DNA from: Acidobacteriaceae bacterium
Lineage (GTDB): Bacteria; Acidobacteriota; Terriglobia; Terriglobales; Acidobacteriaceae
Assembly: GCA_003140785.1 (NCBI GenBank)
Contig: PLKY01000303.1
Location: 1-5,441, forward strand
Length of the DNA: 5,441 nt
Direction: 5' to 3'
The notes below the pieces were generated by a model. That model was not told the DNA's origin. It worked only from the letters and a program-made list of their open reading frames with translations, and did no database searches. Positions 1-5,441 of the stretch are shown here, piece by piece; the stretch's first letter is position 1, and every line of letters begins with the position of its first letter. Made by a program: the position numbers and the translations under genes.

Positions 1-32
1 TCCCACCAAACACCTGTGTCAGCTTTCACAAT

Positions 33-48
33 TGTTCCACGTGGAACA
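33..48. other. parS centromere site 1 (ParB-binding palindrome)
   Basis: The sequence TGTTCCACGTGGAACA is a perfect 16-bp inverted repeat centred between bases 40 and 41, and the symmetry extends without mismatch to 24 bp (29-52). The widely conserved bacterial parS consensus is TGTTTCACGTGAAACA. This copy differs only by a symmetric T-to-C / A-to-G change in each half-site, a variant that ParB sites tolerate. ParB (Spo0J) binds such sites, spreads from them with CTP, and recruits ParA and SMC for chromosome segregation. No parA or parB gene is in the window, so function is inferred from the motif and from a second identical copy 75 bp away. Confidence 0.85.
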
Positions 49-107
49 ATTGGTGATGGCCGATACATTTCCCGCGAAGCAATCGCCCGGGCTGCGAGTC
101 CAAAAAT

Positions 108-123
108 TGTTCCACGTGGAACA
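108..123. other. parS centromere site 2 (ParB-binding palindrome)
   Basis: This is a second exact copy of TGTTCCACGTGGAACA, centred between bases 115 and 116 and so 75 bp centre-to-centre from the first. Symmetry breaks just outside the 16-bp core, but the flanks are A/T-rich (a run of A on the left, T on the right). Two identical 16-mers in an otherwise non-repetitive stretch are very unlikely by chance and fit a clustered parS locus. The site lies about 80 bp upstream of the FUSC-family gene. An effect of ParB spreading on that gene is possible but not shown. Confidence 0.85.
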
Positions 124-200
124 TTTTGAAGTAACGTGACCGCTCCATCGAGCCACGCGAAGCCCTTGCCTGGACGGCCAGTCCCCAGTCCTTGTATGCG

Positions 201-1388
201 ATGCTGGAAGGCATGTCAGCGCCCGGTGCCGGAGCGGTTGTCCCTCATCGTTTCCTCAACGACAGCACGGTGTTCCGGTGGGAAAACCTGACGCTGCGCA
301 GCGACCTGATTCTGACGCTGCCGATTGCGATTTGTCTTGGAGTCGGCCTCGCGGTGGGCCATCCCGCGGCGGGCATGCTTGCGGCGGGCGGCGCGGCGAA
401 CACGGGGTTCGGGCAGAAGCATTCCATCGACGAATCGCATCTGCTGCCGATGATTTTTGTCACGTTCGGCATGGCCTTCGCCGGGTTTGTGGGCGTGGTG
501 CTTGGCCATGAGAATCTTCTGCTGGTGGTTGCGGCGGCGTTGTGGGCTTTCGGTTATGGCATGCTCACGGCGCGCCCCGACGGGTACAGCTGGGTGGGCC
601 AGCAGTGTGTGATTACGTTCCTGGTGGCGTCGGCGTTTCCGGCGCCGCTGAAGGCAGCCGTCGCTCAAGGCCTGCTGCTGTTTGCGGGGGGAGCGGTGCA
701 GCTTCTGGTTTCTTCTGTGCTGCTTCATCTGTTTTGCGATTTGCGGGCGCGGCTGTTTCAGCTGACGCGCTATCTCGGGGAAGAGCAGGCAGCGCTTCGC
801 TCGGCATTGATTGAGACGGCGGAATCGGTGCGCCAGCTGCGGTTTGCGGAGTCGGCGCTGCCGTATGCGCTGCGGCTTGCGTTCACGGTTGGGCTTGCGA
901 CGGAGATTTATCGCAGACTGCATTACCAGAGCGGCTACTGGATTCCGATGACGGCGCTGCTGGTGCTGAAGCCGGACCTTATCGATACGGTGAGCCGGGC
1001 GATTGCGCGGACACTGGGGACGATGTGCGGGGCGATTGCGGTGAGCTTTTGCCTTGCGCATTTGCATCCGACACCGGTGGTGCTGGCGAGCTTCACGGTG
1101 CTGTTTGCGTGGCTTGCTTACGGCGTGCTGAACGTGAACTATGCGCTGTTTTCGATGGCCATTACTGGATATATCGTGTTTCTTCTTTCGCTGAATCAGA
1201 TTCCGGGAGAACTTGTGGCGGAGCGACGAACCTTTTGCACGGCGCTGGGCGGAGCGATTGCGCTGTGCGTGCGGCTGGTGGTGATCTCGTATAAGCGCCG
1301 GCACTGGCTGCGGGCTGTTGCGATGTTGCGGCACGCGGTGTGGACGCGGCACCCGTGGAGTGCGAGAGGCGTCCGGGCATCGAGGTGA
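201..1388 (+). CDS. FUSC family (aromatic acid exporter-like) inner-membrane protein
   Basis: This encodes a polytopic inner-membrane protein of about 395 residues. An N-terminal hydrophobic block (about residues 35-178, several membrane segments) is followed by a polar, partly amphipathic linker (about 180-218, rich in Arg, Glu and Gln). A second hydrophobic block follows (about 221-363) and then a basic tail. The second block opens with YWIPMTALLVLKPDLIDT (246-263) and then RAIARTLGTMCGAIA (266-280), which is the hallmark signature of the FUSC / fusaric acid resistance superfamily. Members are linked to efflux of aromatic acids and similar compounds; the substrate here is unknown. It is shorter than the roughly 650-720 residues of YccS/AaeB-type members because the cytoplasmic domains are small or absent. 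The start is uncertain: TTG at 192, ATG at 201 and ATG at 213 are all in frame and none has a well-spaced Shine-Dalgarno. The gene ends 30 bp from the convergent outer-membrane protein gene. Confidence 0.85.
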   Translation: MLEGMSAPGAGAVVPHRFLNDSTVFRWENLTLRSDLILTLPIAICLGVGLAVGHPAAGMLAAGGAANTGFGQKHSIDESHLLPMIFVTFGMAFAGFVGVVLGHENLLLVVAAALWAFGYGMLTARPDGYSWVGQQCVITFLVASAFPAPLKAAVAQGLLLFAGGAVQLLVSSVLLHLFCDLRARLFQLTRYLGEEQAALRSALIETAESVRQLRFAESALPYALRLAFTVGLATEIYRRLHYQSGYWIPMTALLVLKPDLIDTVSRAIARTLGTMCGAIAVSFCLAHLHPTPVVLASFTVLFAWLAYGVLNVNYALFSMAITGYIVFLLSLNQIPGELVAERRTFCTALGGAIALCVRLVVISYKRRHWLRAVAMLRHAVWTRHPWSARGVRASR

Positions 1389-1418
1389 TGCCTGGCCAGG
1401 ATTCTCGCGGATGCGGGC

Positions 1419-3125
1419 TTAGTCGACGGGCCTGTCGCCGGTGGTGTCGAAGGTAGCGCCAGTTGGAATGATGGTGGTGGAGACGACCTTTCCATCCTGC
1501 GAGCCGGTGTAGACGGTAATGCGGGTTGGATCGATGCCCTTCTCGCCGACAAGGTAGGCCTTGGTGTTGACTGCGCGCTGGGTTGCTAGCTTGTTGCCAC
1601 CCTTTTCGCTGCTGGCGGCATTGCCGACCAGGGCGAGCTTTTCATCGGAGTTACTCTGCAGGTTGAGGGCGACCTGATCGAGGCAGGCTTTGCCTTCGTT
1701 GTCTACGCGGGTGGGGCGCCGGGCGTCGCGCTCGAAGCTGATGGAACACATTTCGCTGACCGCTGGCTTGATGGGGGCTGGCACTTCGACTGTGACGGAG
1801 GTGGTGCCCGAGGCTGTCTGACCCTTGTCATCGGCAACATTGCAGGTGACGGTGATGGGGCCGGCTGCCACGCCTCCGGTAGATAGAGTTGCTGTTGGGC
1901 CGTTGCCACTTACAGTGCCGGACGTGGAGCTATAGGTGTAACTCAAGGGACGGCTCTGCGGACTTACGCCGATTGCGGTGATGGTGGAAGGATCGCCAGA
2001 GTTGACGGTAGAGGGATTGGCTGTGCAACTTACGGTTGGCGGTTCCGGCGCCTTGACTTGATAGGGCGCGGTGCAATCCGCATTGTCGCGAGGCTTGTCG
2101 CCCTCGGAGATATGGCCTTTGAGCGTGTAAGTGCCGGGAGCCAGATTGGTGGTGTCGATGCTTGCGGTGCTTGTTGAGCCAGACACCGTTCCGCCATCGA
2201 CGGACCAGGTGTAGACGTCGGTTCGCGATGGATTGAGATTCATGGCAGTGCCCGATACGGCGATTGGTTCGCCCGGGTAGACGGCGGTTGGATTGACGGA
2301 GCAGGAGTAAGTGATGGGCTCACGTTCAGGAGCGCGGGCGCCGCCGCCGAAGCGGAAGACGAGGCCGGTAGATAGGCGCATGTCATTCTGGGTGCCAGTT
2401 GATCCGGTGGCGAGATCGTCGAAGCGGGTCATGAGGTATTCGGCTTGGATAAGGCGGAGGGCGATATGGTGGTGCAACCGGAAGTCTAATCCGCCACCAG
2501 CGGTGAGGGCGAAGCTGTTCTCGGAGGGCAGGACCGTGCAACCGGCCCCGACGCAACCGGAGGATAGTTCGACATCGCTTGCATGAATGCCGCCAAACAG
2601 GACTTGCGCAAACGGAGTGATTCTGGAGTACTTGCGATAGGAAAACCGCGGGCCTAGTAGATAAGTGAAGACTGTTCCGTCGGAGTCGACCACGGTGGAT
2701 GGGACGCCGGCGCCGGTGAGTTGGAGACGTGAGTCGTTGAAGCCACCAAAGTCGCCGACGATGCCCAGATATCGATTGAAATTGAAAGCCAGTGATGTGC
2801 TTCCGCCATTGAGCCATACCAGCCTGTTTCCGTTCGCATTTGCCGGCACTGCCCGCAGGTATGAGTAACCGAGGAATAACTCAATTTTTGGATAGTAACT
2901 GTCCCTTCCACCGGAATAAGGCGAGGCTGCGGCCATGGATGCTTCGGGGATAGATGCCGCCAAGAAGGGAGAAGGCGGATCGGGGACGGCGCTGGAATCG
3001 GCGGAGTTATCACCCAGGGCGGCGCCGGCGGACGGATTTGGCGCTTCGCTCGCAAAGAGGCTGAACGCAGGCACCAATAGGACAGCAAGTGTCACCGTCG
3101 TAGTTATCTTTATACGCAATCTCAT
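1419..3125 (-). CDS. Outer-membrane beta-barrel protein with two Ig/PKD-like domains and a divergent OmpA-like C-terminus
   Basis: The protein is 568 residues long. Residues 1-26 form a signal peptide (basic MRLRIK, hydrophobic core, likely cut after LFA). A Pro/Ala/Ser-rich spacer follows to about 75. An OmpA-type beta-barrel covers about 79-260, with alternating hydrophobic strands and long polar loops, one containing C191 and C196. Two Ig/PKD-like domains cover about 270-358 and 362-448; each has a Cys pair (C275/C351, C367/C428) and a WSVDGGTVSG or SSTSGTVSG type core. The OmpA-like domain is at about 458-545, with NEGKACLDQVALNLQ and NKLATQRAVNTKAYL followed by GIDPTRI. The start at 3125 is chosen because GGAG lies 6 nt upstream and the signal peptide begins there; the frame stays open to 3197, but the extra 24 residues would bury the signal peptide. 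It probably spans the outer membrane, with the C-terminal part in the periplasm. The usual peptidoglycan-binding Asp of the OmpA domain is missing. Confidence 0.9.
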   Translation of the reverse strand: MRLRIKITTTVTLAVLLVPAFSLFASEAPNPSAGAALGDNSADSSAVPDPPSPFLAASIPEASMAAASPYSGGRDSYYPKIELFLGYSYLRAVPANANGNRLVWLNGGSTSLAFNFNRYLGIVGDFGGFNDSRLQLTGAGVPSTVVDSDGTVFTYLLGPRFSYRKYSRITPFAQVLFGGIHASDVELSSGCVGAGCTVLPSENSFALTAGGGLDFRLHHHIALRLIQAEYLMTRFDDLATGSTGTQNDMRLSTGLVFRFGGGARAPEREPITYSCSVNPTAVYPGEPIAVSGTAMNLNPSRTDVYTWSVDGGTVSGSTSTASIDTTNLAPGTYTLKGHISEGDKPRDNADCTAPYQVKAPEPPTVSCTANPSTVNSGDPSTITAIGVSPQSRPLSYTYSSTSGTVSGNGPTATLSTGGVAAGPITVTCNVADDKGQTASGTTSVTVEVPAPIKPAVSEMCSISFERDARRPTRVDNEGKACLDQVALNLQSNSDEKLALVGNAASSEKGGNKLATQRAVNTKAYLVGEKGIDPTRITVYTGSQDGKVVSTTIIPTGATFDTTGDRPVD

Positions 3126-3219
3126 TGTTGTCTCCAATATTGCTCGCCGTGATTGTCGTTCCATCTCCTCGCCGGAGAGGCCAAACGCAAAGAACACTTA
3201 TCAAACACCGCGTTGCATG
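3126..3219 (-). promoter_or_regulatory. Leader / presumed promoter region of the OmpA-like gene
   Basis: These 94 bases lie between the upstream gene's terminator and the OmpA-like start codon. They must hold the gene's promoter if the terminator is efficient. I see the ribosome binding site at the proximal end, but no convincing -35/-10 pair with correct spacing, so the promoter itself is inferred only from position. Confidence 0.35.
3132..3135 (-). promoter_or_regulatory. Ribosome binding site deciding the OmpA-like start
   Basis: On the minus strand GGAG is followed by ACAACA and then ATG at 3125, a 6-nt spacing. No comparable site precedes the ATG at 3197, so this motif supports the shorter reading frame beginning at the signal peptide. 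Confidence 0.75.
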
Positions 3220-3258
3220 AAAAAAGGGCTGAGACCGCACCTTGGTCGCGGTCTCAGC
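3220..3258 (-). terminator. Rho-independent terminator of the ice-binding lipoprotein gene
   Basis: A perfect 11-bp stem GCTGAGACCGC / GCGGTCTCAGC (arms at 3228-3238 and 3248-3258) encloses a 9-nt loop. Read on the minus strand, the hairpin is followed by CC and then six T residues (3225-3220). It begins 6 bp past the stop codon of the gene at 3265-5100. On the plus strand only four A residues flank it to the right, so it should act in the minus direction. It separates the lipoprotein gene from the downstream outer-membrane protein gene. Confidence 0.88.
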
Positions 3259-3264
3259 AAAACT

Positions 3265-5100
3265 TTATGGCACATTGATGACGGTGTTTACGATTGTGGA
3301 CGATGCGTTCAAGGCGAGTATTCTGCCGTTGATCGTCGTTACGGCCGCAACTCCGGGACTTGAAACGGTGATTCCCGGTTGGGAGATGATTGTTCCTACC
3401 ATCGTCCCGCCGCCCCCGTAGTTGATGACTGCACCGGGGAGACCTCCAACCGCCCAGAAGACGTTGCTGGCCTGGGCGCCGTTGATCAGGATCACACTTT
3501 CAGAGGCTGTGGGCGTGCCCACGGTAAGATAGGACCCCATCTGGAAGACCCAGGACGCATTGGGATCGCCCTGCGCGTCGAGAGTAAGTGGCCCCGTAGT
3601 TATTTGATAGAAACTTGCGGATGTATAAGTGCCAGGGGCCAGGGTTCGATTGCCCAACTCATTGCTTGGCAGAGTGATGCCTGGAGGGAGGGCCTGAAGT
3701 GTGGTGTACGCGGTTCGAGCTTCCAACGCGGCTTGGGTTGCGATAGCGAAGGTATTCGCGTTTCCTTCACTTGAGCACGCACCGCTGGGAGGGGGTGGGG
3801 CGGTGTTGATCGCCCCATTCACTAACCCCATATTGCTTGGCGTCACTGTATAGGAGCAAGGATAGACGCCGGCAACAGCGGCGACGCTCGTGTCATAGAA
3901 TCCGGTCATCGTGGTGGAAACGCCCGTGGTCCCAATTTCTCCATTGACCACTGTGAGAGTTCCCTGGTTGGTCATTCCGGCACCCCCGCCAAATCCGCCA
4001 AAGAGCGATATGGTTGGTCCAAGAACCACTGGCGGCGTGACGACCGCAGTACCGGTCGTAAACGTCCATGGGTTCGGTGCACCCGTGGTTCCGAGCGGAT
4101 TGCCATATAGATCCGTCACGCCATTGGTAATCGTTGCGATATAGGTAGTGTTGGCGATGAGCGACGCAGTGGGCGTGAAAGTTGCAATGAAGCTGACCGG
4201 GTTGTAGGAAACCGTTCCCGCGATAGCTGTTCCGCCTGGCCCGGTAACCTGGTAAGTCGCCGTCGTGATGGTGAGGGGATTCATTGCTTCGGTGAAGGTT
4301 GCGTTCACCGCCTGATTCAGCGGCACGTTGATCGCCGCGCTGGCAGGAACTGTCGAAACTATCTCGGGTGCGGTCGTGGATGAGGTCGTCCCGGTTGTAA
4401 ACGTCCACACGTAGTTGGCGGCCAGTGGCGTACCTGCCAGATCCTCGGCCCCGGTGGTGATCGTCGCCGTATAGACGGTATTGACGGCAAGGTCTGCCGT
4501 TGGCGTGAAGGTGGCGACCGCGCCCGCGCAAGCGACTGTGCCGGCTACCGCTGTCGCACCGGGCCCCGTGAGAACGAACGTCGTCGCCGGAGATGCGAGC
4601 GTCGCACAGCTCATTGGCTCGTTGAATGTTGCGCTGAGCACCTGGTTCGTCGGTACACCTGTAGCTGCATTCGCTGGAACCGTGGCGATCGTAACCGGCG
4701 GAGGAGTCACGGTTGTGAACGTCCACACATAATTGGCGACCAGCGGAGCTCCTGTCGAAGCTGTGGCCCCATTGGTGATCGTGGCCGTATAGACCGTGGC
4801 ATATGTGAGAACCGCGGCCGGCGTAAAGGTCGCGGTAGCGCCGCTATAGGCAACGGTTCCTGCTACTGCCGTTGCGCCGGGCCCTGTAACCGTAAAGGTT
4901 GCTGTGGTGATAGAAGCCGGGTTCATCGCCATGCTGAAGGTTGCGCTGATGGGCGTGTTCACAACTACATTCGTAGCGCCATTGGCGGGGATTGTAGACA
5001 CTACCGTGGGAACGTTGACCGTTTCCTGACCGCATCCGGCAACAAAAACCAGCAGTAGAATTACTAACCAATGCTTGATACCCAACTTATACTTGCTCAT
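3265..5100 (-). CDS. Ice-binding (DUF3494) family lipoprotein with three SbsA-type Ig-like domains
   Basis: The protein is 611 residues long. It has a lipoprotein signal peptide: basic N-terminus, hydrophobic WLVILLLVFV, lipobox VAGC with acylated Cys23. Three tandem Ig-like domains of the SbsA/Big_5 type follow at about 31-130, 136-236 and 245-350. Each opens with a STVPA-like motif, contains TGPGATAVAGTV-like and ATFTP motifs, and ends in a WTFTT-type strand. The C-terminal domain (about 363-611) matches the ice-binding DUF3494 fold, a right-handed beta-solenoid with a long helix. Recognisable parts are VNGEIGTTG, MTGF, a helix ending near AYTTLQA, LAPGTY, LTLDAQGDPNASWVFQMGS, LINGAQASNVFWAVGG, GTIISQPGITV and GRILALNAS. 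Members bind ice or act as ice adhesins; ice activity here is not proven. GAGGG lies 5 nt before the ATG, supporting the start. Two Cys (415, 442) sit in an extended Pro/Gly-rich insert. It is followed directly by a strong terminator and looks monocistronic. Confidence 0.92.
   Translation of the reverse strand: MSKYKLGIKHWLVILLLVFVAGCGQETVNVPTVVSTIPANGATNVVVNTPISATFSMAMNPASITTATFTVTGPGATAVAGTVAYSGATATFTPAAVLTYATVYTATITNGATASTGAPLVANYVWTFTTVTPPPVTIATVPANAATGVPTNQVLSATFNEPMSCATLASPATTFVLTGPGATAVAGTVACAGAVATFTPTADLAVNTVYTATITTGAEDLAGTPLAANYVWTFTTGTTSSTTAPEIVSTVPASAAINVPLNQAVNATFTEAMNPLTITTATYQVTGPGGTAIAGTVSYNPVSFIATFTPTASLIANTTYIATITNGVTDLYGNPLGTTGAPNPWTFTTGTAVVTPPVVLGPTISLFGGFGGGAGMTNQGTLTVVNGEIGTTGVSTTMTGFYDTSVAAVAGVYPCSYTVTPSNMGLVNGAINTAPPPPSGACSSEGNANTFAIATQAALEARTAYTTLQALPPGITLPSNELGNRTLAPGTYTSASFYQITTGPLTLDAQGDPNASWVFQMGSYLTVGTPTASESVILINGAQASNVFWAVGGLPGAVINYGGGGTMVGTIISQPGITVSSPGVAAVTTINGRILALNASSTIVNTVINVP
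4051..5010 (-). repeat. Three tandem Ig-like coding repeats
   Basis: The lipoprotein gene holds three in-frame repeats of about 300-318 bp: 4711-5010, 4393-4695 and 4051-4368. The first two are closest to each other, sharing the encoded TGPGATAVAGTVA stretch and the ending ANYVWTFTT. The third is diverged: TGPGGTAIAGTV, and it ends NPWTFTT. The conserved ends are visible as DNA near 4057, 4398 and 4717 on the plus strand (variants of GTAAACGTCCAC). The pattern fits intragenic duplication with the two N-terminal copies most recent or kept similar by recombination. Confidence 0.8.
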
Positions 5101-5223
5101 CTAATCCCTCTCGCCCCAACCGTGATGGCACGGCGTCTAAATATCATCGATACTTCGGCTTGGCGGAGAGCGCCGAGTCGACTCGTTTTCGCAAACTTAA
5201 CAAGATAGGTCTGGAGGTAATGT
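5101..5223. promoter_or_regulatory. Divergent intergenic region with a 12-bp palindrome
   Basis: These 123 bases lie upstream of the lipoprotein gene on the minus strand and of a possible small ORF on the plus strand, so the lipoprotein promoter should be here. The region holds a perfect 12-bp palindrome CGAGTCGACTCG (5174-5185), followed on the plus strand by TTTT, and an AT-rich patch near 5138-5151. I found no -35/-10 pair that I would defend. The palindrome could be an operator, but a single copy is weak evidence. Confidence 0.35.
5106..5110 (-). promoter_or_regulatory. Ribosome binding site of the ice-binding lipoprotein gene
   Basis: On the minus strand GAGGG is followed by ATTAG and then the ATG at 5100, giving a 5-nt spacing. 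It fixes the start at the beginning of the lipoprotein signal peptide. Confidence 0.75.
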
Positions 5224-5439
5224 ATGAAACTGCTCATCGTCGCATTTCGATTGATGACGAAAGAGCAAGTTTGGCGAGCGAAATTGACCATCTTTGGAAA
5301 ACTAAGAGTGGTAAGTGCGCGCTATCCGCGGATAACTGTGCCGCCGCATCGAATGACCGAAAACTACGTCGGACCCGGATACAGTCGGCGTTTGTGTTTC
5401 GGGGTGTGGGCGGCGGACACTAGAGCCGTTCTCCAATAA
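5224..5439 (+). CDS. Possible small hypothetical protein (weakly supported)
   Basis: This is a 71-residue reading frame beginning MKLLIVAFRLMTKEQ and ending TAA at 5437-5439. I do not recognise the protein. The main support is a strong Shine-Dalgarno, GGAGG (5213-5217), 6 nt before the ATG. A second ATG at 5220 in another frame opens a competing ORF running to 5423 (MYETAHRRISIDDE...), but it is only 2 nt from the Shine-Dalgarno and so poorly placed. The product is basic and has no clear membrane segment, signal peptide or conserved motif. The MKLLIVAF opening resembles the first beta-strand of many Rossmann-like enzymes, but nothing after it supports such a fold. It could be the decayed 5' end of a longer gene or a chance ORF. 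Apart from this frame and two 12-bp palindromes, I see nothing in 5101-5441. Confidence 0.3.
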   Translation: MKLLIVAFRLMTKEQVWRAKLTIFGKLRVVSARYPRITVPPHRMTENYVGPGYSRRLCFGVWAADTRAVLQ

Positions 5440-5441
5440 GT

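Noticed and set aside
26..214. A 62-codon minus-strand ORF spanning both parS sites
   Set aside because: Its peptide contains FHVEQ twice purely because the two parS palindromes are translated in the same frame; there is no Shine-Dalgarno or recognisable domain.
216..1352. A 378-codon minus-strand ORF opposite the FUSC-family gene
   Set aside because: The translation is extremely rich in Arg, His and Gln, typical of the antisense of a GC-rich membrane protein gene; the plus strand encodes a clear family signature.
1391..1400. Palindrome CCTGGCCAGG in the convergent gap, considered as a bidirectional terminator
   Set aside because: There is no loop and no T-tract on either side, and 10 bp is too short to support a terminator call.
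3126..3197. An N-terminal extension of the OmpA-like protein to an ATG at 3197
   Set aside because: It would place 24 residues before an evident signal peptide and ignores the well-spaced GGAG before the ATG at 3125.
2935..3363. A 142-codon plus-strand ORF across the OmpA-like start and the terminator
   Set aside because: It runs through the signal peptide coding region of one minus-strand gene, the terminator and the tail of another, with no ribosome binding site or motif.
3893..4726. A 277-codon minus-strand ORF in another frame of the lipoprotein gene
   Set aside because: It lies entirely inside the Ig-repeat and ice-binding gene and has low-complexity Arg/His/Ser/Gly composition; it stays open because of the repeated Thr/Ala codons.

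Overview
The window most likely comes from a Gram-negative soil bacterium of the Acidobacteriota (Terriglobia type). This is inferred from three things: a particular OmpA-like C-terminal domain that I associate with that group from memory, the Ig-repeat plus ice-binding lipoprotein architecture, and a moderately high GC content. No rRNA or core marker gene is present to prove the placement.

Layout, left to right. Bases 1-200 hold no confident gene. They carry two perfect copies of a 16-bp palindrome that matches the ParB-binding centromere site parS, with centres 75 bp apart. Then comes a plus-strand gene for a compact FUSC-family (aromatic acid exporter / fusaric acid resistance-like) inner-membrane protein, about 201-1388. 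A 30-bp gap separates it from the 3' end of a convergent minus-strand gene at 1419-3125. That gene encodes a secreted outer-membrane protein: signal peptide, 8-strand-type beta-barrel, two Ig/PKD-like domains, and a divergent OmpA-like domain. Upstream of it on the minus strand are an intergenic region with a strong Rho-independent terminator (3220-3258) and a 611-residue lipoprotein gene (3265-5100). The lipoprotein has three tandem SbsA-type Ig-like domains and a C-terminal ice-binding (DUF3494) domain. The last 340 bases are a divergent intergenic region and one weakly supported small plus-strand ORF (5224-5439) behind a strong Shine-Dalgarno sequence.

The genes do not look like one pathway. 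The common theme is the cell envelope: an inner-membrane exporter-like protein, an outer-membrane barrel with periplasmic or exposed domains, and a lipid-anchored ice-binding-like adhesin. The two minus-strand genes each have their own ribosome binding site and are separated by a terminator, so they are probably separate transcription units. The parS pair suggests the window lies in the ParB-loaded, origin-proximal part of the chromosome. I see no transposon, CRISPR array, tRNA or rRNA.
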